From Nitrospirillum pindoramense (GTDB taxonomy: Bacteria; Pseudomonadota; Alphaproteobacteria; Azospirillales; Azospirillaceae), in the NCBI RefSeq assembly GCF_007827955.1, contig NZ_VITR01000009.1, forward strand, positions 124,001 through 188,000: 64,000 nt of DNA. The letters are read 5' to 3'. Made by a program: the position numbers and the translations under genes. Below the pieces are notes generated by a model. The model was not told the DNA's origin and searched no databases. It saw only the letters and a program-made list of their open reading frames with translations. Every line of letters begins with the position of its first letter. Within the stretch, counting starts at the first letter, position 1. This document shows, piece by piece, positions 1 to 7,528 of the stretch.

Positions 1-1187
1 ACGCCCTGACCTCGACGGACATCACGGAATTCACGGCGGCGCAGGCGGCCCAGTTGACCACGGACCAGTTGACGGCCCTGGACACCGCCCACATTTCGGC
101 CCTGACCAGCCAGCAGGCCGCGGCCCTGACCACCGCCCAGGTCCAGGCGCTGACCACCAGCCAGGTGGCCGCCCTGCTCCCCACGCAGGTGGCCAGCCTG
201 ACGGCCGCCCAGGTCAAGGTTCTCGACACCGACCAGTTGGCGGCCTTGGCCACGGCCGACGTCCGCGCCCTGACGGCGACGCAGTTGCAGGCCTTCAGCA
301 CGACCCAGGTCGCCGGCTTCGGCACCGCGTTGCTGTCGGCGCTGAGCAACGCGCAATTGAGCAGCCTGTCGGTCACGCAGTTCCAGACACTCAGCACCGA
401 TCAGCTGAACACACTGAGCACGGCACAGATCCGGGGCCTGTCGGCCACCCTGGTCTCATCGCTCACCACGGCCCAGATATCCGGCCTGCGCACCGACAAC
501 CTGTCGGCGCTGAGCGCGCCGCAAGCCTCGGTGCTGAACACGGCCCAGATCCAGGCGCTGACCACCAGCCAGTTGAGCGCGCTGACCACCTCCGATATCC
601 GGGAGTTCTCCGCCTCCCAAATTGGGGCGCTGACCACCAACCAGATCGAGGCCCTGACCACGGCCGAAGTGTCCACCCTGACGGCTGGGCAGTTGGCCGC
701 GTTCAGCACCAGCCAAGTCGGCGCGCTGACCACCGACCAGGCCGCCGCCCTGACCGTGTCCCAGGTGGCGGGCCTGTCGCTGACCCAGGTGAAGTCGCTC
801 AATACCGACCAGTTGGACGCCCTGGCCACAGATCGTATCCAAAATCTGACGCCGGCGCAGGTTGCCGCCCTGACCACGGCGCAGATCGCGGGCCTCAGCA
901 CCGACAACCTGTCCGCCCTCACCGGCACGCAGATTTCGCTGCTGGGCAGCGCGCAGATTGACGCGCTGACGACACAGCAACTGATCTCGCTGAGCACGGA
1001 CGATATCCGTGAGTTCACGGTCAACCAGGTGCCGATGTTCACCACCGATCAGATACCGGGCCTGAGCCCGAACCAGATCCAATCGATGCACTCGGCGCAA
1101 GCCAACGCCTTCACGGGCGATCAGTTGGGCGTGTTCACCACGGACCAGACCAATGCCTGGCAGACGGCCCGTTCGTCGTCATCATAA
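1..1187 (+). CDS. Octapeptide-repeat protein, 5' end outside the window
   Basis: The frame is open from the left edge (first whole codon at position 3) to a TAA at 1185, so only the last 394 residues are visible. About 48 consecutive eight-residue units cover nearly all of it, consensus A-L-T-T-x-Q-(V/I/L)-x, with Leu/Phe at position 2, Gln (sometimes Asp/Asn) at position 6 and an aliphatic at position 7. The T-x-x-Q spacing looks like a helix capping box, but a beta-solenoid is also possible. The array ends in a short Ser tail (TARSSSS) and shows no enzymatic domain, membrane segment or sorting motif in the visible part. Units resembling GLxTDNLS and DIREF recur exactly 408 bp apart (483 and 891; 594 and 1002), a 17-unit super-repeat. 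Function unknown; a surface or secreted structural protein is the usual guess for such arrays, but nothing here proves it. Confidence 0.75.
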   Translation, partial: ALTSTDITEFTAAQAAQLTTDQLTALDTAHISALTSQQAAALTTAQVQALTTSQVAALLPTQVASLTAAQVKVLDTDQLAALATADVRALTATQLQAFSTTQVAGFGTALLSALSNAQLSSLSVTQFQTLSTDQLNTLSTAQIRGLSATLVSSLTTAQISGLRTDNLSALSAPQASVLNTAQIQALTTSQLSALTTSDIREFSASQIGALTTNQIEALTTAEVSTLTAGQLAAFSTSQVGALTTDQAAALTVSQVAGLSLTQVKSLNTDQLDALATDRIQNLTPAQVAALTTAQIAGLSTDNLSALTGTQISLLGSAQIDALTTQQLISLSTDDIREFTVNQVPMFTTDQIPGLSPNQIQSMHSAQANAFTGDQLGVFTTDQTNAWQTARSSSS

Positions 1188-1227
1188 GGCGGGTGGGGTT
1201 ATCGAAAGGATACCGTCGCCGGGCCCG

Positions 1228-1668
1228 TCACGCGCCGGCCAGGCTCCACAGCGCGCTGCCGGCCGCCAGGGGGCGATCGCCGTCGTGGATGCGGAACTCG
1301 GTCACCAGTTGTGACCAGTTGCGCCGGATCAGCCGCGCCTCACCCTGAACCAGGGTGCCCCGCGGCCCGCTGCCCAGATGGTTCAGCGACAAGTTCAGCA
1401 GCACCGCCTCGCTTTCCGGCACGCCCTCATCGCTGATGGCGCGCAGGCAGACCAATTCGGCGAACGCGGCAAGGACGGAGGTGTGGATTTGGCCGCCAGC
1501 GGCCAGGTGGCGTTCATCGGCCACGAAGGCGCGGACCCAACCGCCATAGCCGCCGCCCCGGGCCGGCCGGCCCTCCCAAAAAGGGCCAATGTGGGCGACG
1601 AAGCCGGGCGTCACTGGGCACAGCGCCCAACCTTCGGCATTCGTGTCAGCGGCGCCATCCGCCATCAT
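1228..1668 (-). CDS. PaaI-type hotdog-fold thioesterase
   Basis: The 146-residue product has the length and layout of a single-domain hotdog acyl-CoA thioesterase. The stretch AAGGQIHTSVLAAFAEL (about residues 56-72) corresponds to the GG-x-x-h-x-x-h-x-D/E turn and central helix of the PaaI/YbgC-like families, followed by alternating strands (RGTLVQGEARLIRR, LVTEFRIHDGDRPLAAG). Expected role is hydrolysis of a small acyl- or aryl-CoA thioester in the cytoplasm; the substrate cannot be read. It starts 23 bp downstream of the FliN-like gene and is probably cotranscribed with it, with no obvious functional link. An alternative start one codon downstream (second Met) is equally possible. Confidence 0.7.
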   Translation of the reverse strand: MMADGAADTNAEGWALCPVTPGFVAHIGPFWEGRPARGGGYGGWVRAFVADERHLAAGGQIHTSVLAAFAELVCLRAISDEGVPESEAVLLNLSLNHLGSGPRGTLVQGEARLIRRNWSQLVTEFRIHDGDRPLAAGSALWSLAGA

Positions 1669-1691
1669 GCCCGTGCCCCCTGGGTACGATG

Positions 1692-1994
1692 TCAGCCGTT
1701 AACCCGCGTGAACTCGCGGAAGGTGACGGCGATCTTGTCCTCGACGATGGTGACCTCGCCCCGGCCCACGGTGCGGCCGGAAACGATGATGTCGGACAGA
1801 TCGTCGATCTTGCGGTCCAGTTCCACGATGGCGCCACGGCCCAGCTTCAGAAGATCCCGCACCCGGATGGTGGAGGTTCCCAGCACCACCGACACCTCGA
1901 CCATCGTGTCATAGATGGCCGAAAGCTCCGTCGACGTGCCCATCGCGGGACCACCGCCGCCGAACATGGCATCGATATCGTCCTGGTTGCTCAT
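1692..1994 (-). CDS. Stand-alone FliN/SpoA-domain motor-switch protein
   Basis: A 100-residue protein with a FliN-type SpoA (surface presentation of antigens) domain: residues about 28-98 show the pattern VEVSVVLGTSTIRVRDLLKL...VELDRKIDD...SGRTVGRGEVTIVEDKIAVTF, as in FliN of the C-ring. The N-terminus MSNQDDIDAMF resembles the CheY-binding EIDALL peptide normally carried by FliM. FliN is usually encoded in a flagellar operon; here it sits alone, 124 bp after a diguanylate cyclase and 23 bp before a thioesterase, about 42 kb from the flagellar genes of this window. It may be the only FliN or an additional CheY-responsive switch paralogue; no other fliN occurs in the window to decide. Assigned as FliN family with good confidence, exact role open. 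Confidence 0.85.
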   Translation of the reverse strand: MSNQDDIDAMFGGGGPAMGTSTELSAIYDTMVEVSVVLGTSTIRVRDLLKLGRGAIVELDRKIDDLSDIIVSGRTVGRGEVTIVEDKIAVTFREFTRVNG

Positions 1995-2118
1995 GTCGTC
2001 GGACCCGTAATCGCCAATCCCGTCCGTGGGATGCGGAATGACATTACCATGACCGGGCAGCCGGGGGGAAAGCGATTTGGCGCTAGAACCGGCTGCCCCC
2101 GCTGACCATCATCGCCCG

Positions 2119-3354
2119 TCATATCATGCAGGCGGCGGCCAGGCCGGGGGCTTCGGGCGGAGTGGGCGCTTCCCGCCCCCTGCCCTCCCAGGTGTGGGCT
2201 TCCACCCGGTTGCGGCCACCGGCCTTGGCGCGATAGAGCGCCTGGTCGGCGGCATCGACCAGGGTATCCCAGCCGACATCCGGAACGATGTTGGCCCGGC
2301 CGACACTGACGGTGCATCGGATCGCCGTTCCGGGGTCGATTACCAGTTGCTCCACCGCCCGGCGAATTCGGTCCGCCACCGTGGCCACGGTAACCGCTTC
2401 GGCCTCCGGCAGGATGATGGCGAACTCTTCCCCGCCGATACGGCCCAGCACATCGGTGGCGCGTATGACATCGGCGATGGTTTGCGCCACGCGCGTGATC
2501 ACCACATCGCCCGTGCCGTGTCCCCACCGGTCGTTGATGGCCTTGAAATGGTCGATGTCGACCATCAGCACGCCCAGCGCTTCCCGGTTCTGGTGGGCGC
2601 GGGCGACCATGCGGGCGCCCTTCTCCCACAGCACGCGCCGGTTGGCGATGCCGGTCAGGGGATCCTGGTCCGCCAGGGCGACCAGGCGCGCCTGCAGGCG
2701 CTGCCCCACCATCCAAAGATACCCCAGGGTCAGCGTGAAGGTGACCCCGACCCGCAACAGCAAGGCCATCGAGGATGTCGGCTCACGCAGGTCGCCGATC
2801 ACCATGTCGCCATGGGGCAGGACCTGGAACGCTTCCCAAACCATCCGGGTCAACAGCACAGCGGCCCAGGCCAAATTGAAACCAGCCATGGTCCAGGCCG
2901 CCATCCGCATGTCCCGATCCGCGTAACGCAGCAACAACCAAGCGGTGCCCACCGCCAGGAGGAACCGGCATCCGCATCCCAGGATGACATTGACGGGAAG
3001 GTACAGGCCCGCCGTGGCGTAAACGCCGATCTTGGCGCAGGACAGGATACCCGCCGGCACCAGCAGCCAAAGCGTACGCCGTGGCCGGTTCAGGAAGGAC
3101 TGGATCCCGACGTAAGCCAGCATCGTCCCCCAGTCGAGCTGCAGATTGCCGACCAGGCTGAAAATGGGTTGGGGCCGGCCCGGAGCCGGATAGGGCGCCA
3201 TCACCATCAACAGGCCCGCGGCCTGCAACAGGTTCGACAAGATCCAGAACCAGACCGCGGTACCCGCCTTCAGCGTGCGGCCTACCGGGAACAGACACAA
3301 GACGGCGACGACATGAAGCAGAATATTGACGATGAGAAGTGTCAGGATGTTCAT
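2119..3354 (-). CDS. Membrane-bound GGDEF diguanylate cyclase
   Basis: The 411-residue protein makes cyclic di-GMP from two GTP. The N-terminal ~215 residues contain about six hydrophobic segments with short loops (for example LLIVNILLHVVAVLCLF at the start), so the sensor is a membrane domain of unknown ligand. The C-terminal half is a canonical GGDEF domain: DPLTGIANRR entry, DIDHFKAINDRWGH metal/GTP site, and GGEEF at residues 307-311, the active form of the signature. An RATD at 298-301, five residues before GGEEF, fits the allosteric inhibitory RxxD site. No EAL domain follows. It reads toward the FliN-like gene, which suggests but does not prove a motility connection. Confidence 0.92.
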   Translation of the reverse strand: MNILTLLIVNILLHVVAVLCLFPVGRTLKAGTAVWFWILSNLLQAAGLLMVMAPYPAPGRPQPIFSLVGNLQLDWGTMLAYVGIQSFLNRPRRTLWLLVPAGILSCAKIGVYATAGLYLPVNVILGCGCRFLLAVGTAWLLLRYADRDMRMAAWTMAGFNLAWAAVLLTRMVWEAFQVLPHGDMVIGDLREPTSSMALLLRVGVTFTLTLGYLWMVGQRLQARLVALADQDPLTGIANRRVLWEKGARMVARAHQNREALGVLMVDIDHFKAINDRWGHGTGDVVITRVAQTIADVIRATDVLGRIGGEEFAIILPEAEAVTVATVADRIRRAVEQLVIDPGTAIRCTVSVGRANIVPDVGWDTLVDAADQALYRAKAGGRNRVEAHTWEGRGREAPTPPEAPGLAAACMI

Positions 3355-3554
3355 CTCGCCCCGCCATCCCCGCGTCGGCGGAAATGATGAATATGCCCGG
3401 ACGAACGATCAGGATAGCAATGCCACTTGGCACGCGTTAATCCATCAGTCGGCGACCAAACCATATGTGGTTTGTATCATACAACTGTTAACGGAGCGCG
3501 CCATACGAGTGCACCACTTGGAAATGCAGATCTGCAAAATTAAGCGTTTTGGTT
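3355..3554. promoter_or_regulatory. Spacer upstream of the diguanylate cyclase
   Basis: This 200-bp stretch is clearly richer in A/T than its neighbours, especially 3450-3545, and lies between the start of the diguanylate cyclase and the stop of the DNA glycosylase gene, so it probably holds the cyclase promoter and the glycosylase 3' end. No recognisable operator or hairpin terminator was found. Confidence 0.35.
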
Positions 3555-4070
3555 TTACGCGCGGCGACGGGCAGCGACGAAGGCCGCCGCCTCCCGCCAG
3601 GGTTCCAGCGTGAAGAAGCGCCGCGCCTGCCCCGACGGCGACGTCAGGACGAACAGGGCGGTGCCCTCGAAATCCTGGGCTTGGCGCCCGTAGGGGGGAC
3701 TGCCGGTCAGGCCGAAATGACCGGCCAGGAACACCGAGGCGGCCGTCTTGCTGGTGAAGGCAACGGCGGCGGGGCGATGACGGCGCATCTTGTCCACGAA
3801 GGCCGCCACGTCATAGGCGGCCGGGTCCAGATCGACGTCATTGCCGAACTGGGTCTTGTTCAGGTCCGTCAACCCCAGGCCCAGCGTCGGCAGGGTGGGA
3901 TAATCCTGCGGATTAAGCCGCGTGGGCGTGAAACCGGCGGCGTGCAGGCTGGGCCAGAAGGCGTTGCCGGGCTTGGCGTAATAGGCTTTGGCCGCCATGG
4001 AGGCACGGCTGGGCGCCGTACCGCAAAACACCAAATCGAGACTAGGCGCGAGAACGTCGGGGATCAGCAT
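3555..4070 (-). CDS. Mug/TDG-type uracil-DNA glycosylase family protein
   Basis: The 171-residue product matches the small alpha/beta fold and size of mismatch-specific uracil/thymine DNA glycosylases. LVFCGTAPSRAS and YYAKPGNAFWPSLHAAG (residues about 13-45) correspond to the first motif and the G-N-x-F-W substrate pocket of Mug, with LGLGLTDLNKT as the following conserved loop and LFVLTSPSGQARRF near the C-terminus as the DNA-intercalation motif. Expected role is removal of uracil or related bases mispaired with G. It departs from E. coli Mug in the first motif (GTAPS in place of GINPG), so it is better called a family member than Mug itself. It lies downstream of a small membrane protein with no functional relation evident. 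Confidence 0.8.
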   Translation of the reverse strand: MLIPDVLAPSLDLVFCGTAPSRASMAAKAYYAKPGNAFWPSLHAAGFTPTRLNPQDYPTLPTLGLGLTDLNKTQFGNDVDLDPAAYDVAAFVDKMRRHRPAAVAFTSKTAASVFLAGHFGLTGSPPYGRQAQDFEGTALFVLTSPSGQARRFFTLEPWREAAAFVAARRRA

Positions 4071-4123
4071 GGCGCAAAGATAGGGATGCCCCCCATCCCG
4101 CGCCAGTGCCTACCCCGCTTGGG

Positions 4124-4339
4124 TCACTCCGCCGGCTGCTGCGCCAGCTCGTCAGCATGCCCGCCGATGGTGCGGGCGATGGTGAAGAAGTTGACCAGCA
4201 CGCCGAAGGCGACGAACAGCAGGCCGTCGATGTAGCCCGCCAGATCGGTGGACCCGGCGGCGAAGAACAGGCCCAGCACGGCCACGATGATGCCCATGCC
4301 ATGAACGAAGATCGCCGGCAGGGTATTGGACGCTTTCAT
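4124..4339 (-). CDS. Small two-helix membrane protein, unknown
   Basis: A 71-residue protein with two hydrophobic helices (about residues 8-30, AIFVHGMGIIVAVLGLFFAAG, written here only by extent, and about 36-57) and a short hydrophilic, acidic C-terminus. It begins 25 bp after the stop of ccoS and in the same direction, so it is plausibly the last member of the ccoGHIS transcript. I do not recognise the family. Size and position would suit a small assembly or stability factor for a respiratory complex, but this is inference from location only. Confidence 0.6.
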   Translation of the reverse strand: MKASNTLPAIFVHGMGIIVAVLGLFFAAGSTDLAGYIDGLLFVAFGVLVNFFTIARTIGGHADELAQQPAE

Positions 4340-4364
4340 GACTCACTCCATCAGACTAAACGGA

Positions 4365-4529
4365 TCAGGTGTGCCGCTTGGGCAGCGGCGTTTCATCCTC
4401 GTACAGGATGCGGGTGGCGGAGCCCTCGAGATCCTCGAACTGGCCATCGCGCACCGCCCAGAGGAAGGCGCAAAGCCCCAGCCCGCCCAGCAGCAGGGCG
4501 GCGGGGATAAGGAAAAGCAGGCTGTTCAT
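4365..4529 (-). CDS. ccoS: cbb3 oxidase maturation protein CcoS/FixS
   Basis: A 54-residue single-span membrane protein beginning MNSLLFLIPAALLLGGLG, with the CcoS signature FLWAVRDGQFEDLEG directly after the helix. This Trp-x-x-(R/K)-x-G-Q-(F/Y)-(E/D)-D-(L/P) segment is diagnostic of the family. CcoS is required for incorporation of haem and copper into cbb3 oxidase. The ATG at 4529 overlaps the ccoI stop by one base (TGATG), indicating translational coupling; a longer frame extends upstream but would overlap ccoI for 135 bp and is not used. Confidence 0.95.
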   Translation of the reverse strand: MNSLLFLIPAALLLGGLGLCAFLWAVRDGQFEDLEGSATRILYEDETPLPKRHT

Positions 4530-6943
4530 CAGTGACCTCCATCGCGGGGTTTCTTGCCCCCCAGGCGCAGGGCGTTGGCCATGACCGCCAGGGACGAGCC
4601 CGACATGGCGGCGGCAGCCACGAAGGGTGTCGCCAGGCCGGCGATGGCCACCGGCACGGCGCACAGGTTGTACAGCAGGGTGAAGCCCAGATTCTGGCGC
4701 ACAAGGGTGCGCGCCCGCCGCGCCACGGCCAGCGTCTCCGCCACAGCCGCCAGGCCATCGCCCTGGAACACCACGTCAGCCGCCGTCTGGGTGACGTCCA
4801 CGGCGCTGGCGGGGCTCAGCGACACGTCGGCGGCGGCCAGGGCCGCGGCGTCGTTGAGACCGTCGCCCACCATCAGCACCCGGCGCCCCTGCGCCCGCAG
4901 CGCCGCCAGGTGGGCGCACTTGTCCGCCGGTCGGGCATCGGCCCGCACGATGTCGATGCCGACATCCGCCGCGAGGGCCTGGGCGGTGACCGCCCGGTCG
5001 CCCGACAGCAGTTCCACCCGGTAACCCTGGGCCTTGAGGCCGGCCACCACGGCGGCGGCGTCGCGGCGGGGGCGATCGGCGAAGCGGAGGCGGCGGGGCG
5101 GGTGGCCGCAGCGGGCCAGCCATAACTCCGGTCCCGGCCGTTCCGAGCCCGCCTGCCCCTCCCCGGCATCGCTTACGCCGCAGAAGCCCCGCGATCCCAG
5201 CCGGACGAAGCCATCGGGTCCCTGCCAGCGCAGGCCGCCGCCCGGCACCTCGACCACGCCATCGGCCACGGGGCCGGGCCCGGCGGCGCGGGCCAGCGCC
5301 CGCGACAGGGGATGGCGGGAGGCGCGGGCCAGGGTGGCCGCCAACTCCAGCTCCGCCGCCGTCAGGGTGGGATCGGGAAGCAGGTCGGGCCGGCCCAGGG
5401 TCAGGGTTCCCGTCTTGTCGAACACCACGGTGTCGACCGGCGCCAGGCGTTCCAGGGCCGAGGCGGATTTCAGCAGGATGCCCTGGCGCATCAGCCGGCC
5501 GCTGGCCGTCACCTGCACCGCCGGCACGGCCAGCGCCAGGGCGCAGGGGCAGGTGATGATCAGGACGGACACGGCGATCAGCAGGGCCTGGTACCAGGCG
5601 GCCCCGCCCAGGAACACCCAGGCCAGGAAGGTGGCCAGCGCCGTCAGGTGCACCACCGGGGTATAGGCCCGGGCGATGCGGTCGGCCAGCAGGACATGAC
5701 GCGCCCGCCCCTGCTCCGCCGCCTCCAGCAGGCGCACCATCTCCGCCAGCAGCGTGCCCTCGCCGCTGGCCGTGGCGGTCAGGCGCAAGGGGGCGGTACG
5801 GTTGATCATGCCGGCGAAGACCTGGGCGCCGGGCGCCACCGCCAGGGGCAGCGTCTCCCCCGTCACCAGGCTGGCGTCCAGGTCGGACACGCCCTCGGCC
5901 ACCGTGCCATCGACGCCGATGCGCTCCCCCGCCGCCACCAGGACCGTGGCGCCCAGCGGCACGCGGGCGGGGGGCAGGATCTGGGGCAGGCCATCGGCGC
6001 CCAGCACCGTCACCGGCGCCTGGTTCAAGGCCAGCAGATGGGCGGCGGCCGACCGCGCACGGCCCCGCGACCGGCTGTCCAGATAGCGGCCGACCAGCAG
6101 GAAGAACAGCAGCATGACGGCGCCGTCGAAATAAGCGTGCTCCCCATGGTGGGCCGTCATCACCAGGCTCATGCCCGTGGTCAGCAGCACGCCCACCGAA
6201 ATGGGCACATCCATGTTGGTACGGCCAGCCCGTAGCGCTGCCAGCGCCGACTGGAAAAACGGCTGCCCGGCGATGGCCACCGTGGGCAGGGCGATCAGGG
6301 CCGACACCCAGTGCAGCAGGGTGCGGGTGGCGTCGCCCATGGCGTCGGCGCCCGACCAGACCGACACGGACAGCAGCATGACGTTGGCGGCGGCGAAGCC
6401 AGCCAGGGCCATGCGGCGCAGCAGCGCCCGTTCCTGCGCCGCCGCCGGGTCGGCCACCGCCGCCGTGCCACCGGCGCCAAAGGGGGCAACGCGATAGCCC
6501 AGGCCGGTGACCAGCCGGGCATACTCCACCGCCTTGGCCGGCGCGCCGGTCCAGCGCAGGGTCAGGCAGCGGGTGGTCAGGTTGGCGCGGGCGGACTGCA
6601 CCTCCGGATGGTGCTTGGTCACCGCCGCCTCGATCAGCCACAGGCAGGCGCCGCAATGCAGGCCATCGACGCTGAGACGCAGCAGGCAGGTGCCGTCCGG
6701 CGCCGTGGCCACCGCCTCGGGCAGGCCCAGCAGGGGGTCGGCGCCCTCGCCCTCCTCCACCGTGGCCGCCGGCGCGGCCGCGTCCAGGGGACGGCGATCA
6801 TAATAGGCGTCCAGGCCGAGGTCGTGGATCAGGGTATAGGCGCCGGCGCACCCCTGGCAGCAGAAGGCGCCCCGCTCCGTCGCCGCCCCCAGCAGGGGCT
6901 GGCCGCAATGCCGGCAGTGCGTCGTCACGCTGTCCAAGGGCAT
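4529..6943 (-). CDS. ccoI: Copper-exporting P1B-type ATPase CcoI/FixI
   Basis: An 804-residue heavy-metal ATPase that supplies copper for the CuB site of cbb3 oxidase. In order: a Cys-rich N-terminus (C10-x-x-C13 and C28-C29-x-x-C32) typical of FixI; an HMA domain with C97-G-A-C100; eight membrane helices; the transmembrane CPC motif at 465-467; phosphorylation site DKTGT with D509; and a GDGLNDAAAL hinge near 693. All catalytic residues expected for an active pump are present. It lies between fixH and ccoS; the start is 19 bp from the fixH stop. Confidence 0.97.
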   Translation of the reverse strand: MPLDSVTTHCRHCGQPLLGAATERGAFCCQGCAGAYTLIHDLGLDAYYDRRPLDAAAPAATVEEGEGADPLLGLPEAVATAPDGTCLLRLSVDGLHCGACLWLIEAAVTKHHPEVQSARANLTTRCLTLRWTGAPAKAVEYARLVTGLGYRVAPFGAGGTAAVADPAAAQERALLRRMALAGFAAANVMLLSVSVWSGADAMGDATRTLLHWVSALIALPTVAIAGQPFFQSALAALRAGRTNMDVPISVGVLLTTGMSLVMTAHHGEHAYFDGAVMLLFFLLVGRYLDSRSRGRARSAAAHLLALNQAPVTVLGADGLPQILPPARVPLGATVLVAAGERIGVDGTVAEGVSDLDASLVTGETLPLAVAPGAQVFAGMINRTAPLRLTATASGEGTLLAEMVRLLEAAEQGRARHVLLADRIARAYTPVVHLTALATFLAWVFLGGAAWYQALLIAVSVLIITCPCALALAVPAVQVTASGRLMRQGILLKSASALERLAPVDTVVFDKTGTLTLGRPDLLPDPTLTAAELELAATLARASRHPLSRALARAAGPGPVADGVVEVPGGGLRWQGPDGFVRLGSRGFCGVSDAGEGQAGSERPGPELWLARCGHPPRRLRFADRPRRDAAAVVAGLKAQGYRVELLSGDRAVTAQALAADVGIDIVRADARPADKCAHLAALRAQGRRVLMVGDGLNDAAALAAADVSLSPASAVDVTQTAADVVFQGDGLAAVAETLAVARRARTLVRQNLGFTLLYNLCAVPVAIAGLATPFVAAAAMSGSSLAVMANALRLGGKKPRDGGH

Positions 6944-6962
6944 GGCCGTCGTTCCCCGTTTC

Positions 6963-7484
6963 CTACTTCACGAACAGCCGGCGGGTCAGGTGGTACCAGT
7001 TGGCCCCCTTCTCCGCCTTCAGCTTCAGATCCCATTGCCCATGCTTGGGCAGGGCGACGCTGGCGGTGTAGCGGCCGTTGCCGGCGGCGGTGAAGGTCAG
7101 CGGCACGTCGGGCATGATGTCGATGGGGCGGACTAGGCGGCCGGTCAGGGCCATGCCCTCCAGGGCGGCGCCATCCGGGCCGGTGATGCGCACGGTCAGC
7201 ACGCTGTTCCCCTGGGAATCCTTGGCCACCGGCTCGATATCCGCGTCGAACACCCAGCCCAGGGCATCCTGCTGGGCCTGAGCCTCCAGCACCTTGTTGT
7301 ACTCGATGCCGCGCTCATAGGGCTTGGCGGTCACGATGCCGGTCCAGCTGTGCAGGGCGTAGTAGATCAGGATGCTGTTCACCACGATCACCACGCCCAT
7401 GCCACCCACGAAGATCCAGGGGATCAGGGAGCGCTTGGCCTGGGCGGGGGGCGGTGACCGGCGGGGCAGTTCGATGACGGTCAT
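6963..7484 (-). CDS. fixH: FixH family cbb3 assembly protein
   Basis: A 173-residue protein with one N-terminal membrane helix (IPWIFVGGMGVVIVVNSILI, residues about 21-40) and a periplasmic immunoglobulin-like domain ending GQWDLKLKAEKGANWYHLTR, the C-terminal signature of FixH. I use the ATG at 7484; the frame is open far upstream but there it is antisense-like sequence inside ccoG. FixH is needed for cbb3 assembly with CcoI. The 44-bp gap to ccoG and 19-bp gap to ccoI support one ccoGHIS transcript. Confidence 0.95.
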   Translation of the reverse strand: MTVIELPRRSPPPAQAKRSLIPWIFVGGMGVVIVVNSILIYYALHSWTGIVTAKPYERGIEYNKVLEAQAQQDALGWVFDADIEPVAKDSQGNSVLTVRITGPDGAALEGMALTGRLVRPIDIMPDVPLTFTAAGNGRYTASVALPKHGQWDLKLKAEKGANWYHLTRRLFVK

Positions 7485-7528
7485 GGCGGTCCTTTCCTGC
7501 AAATCGGGTCCTGCAAATCGGCTTGGGA

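Noticed and set aside
401-1100. Minus-strand open frames opposite the octapeptide repeat
   Set aside because: They exist only because the 24-bp repeat unit keeps several frames free of stops; their translations are repetitive shadows.
54-1187. Possible CRISPR array or pentapeptide-repeat protein
   Set aside because: The periodicity is 24 bp (eight codons) without spacer/repeat alternation, and the residue pattern is not A-(D/N)-L-x-x.
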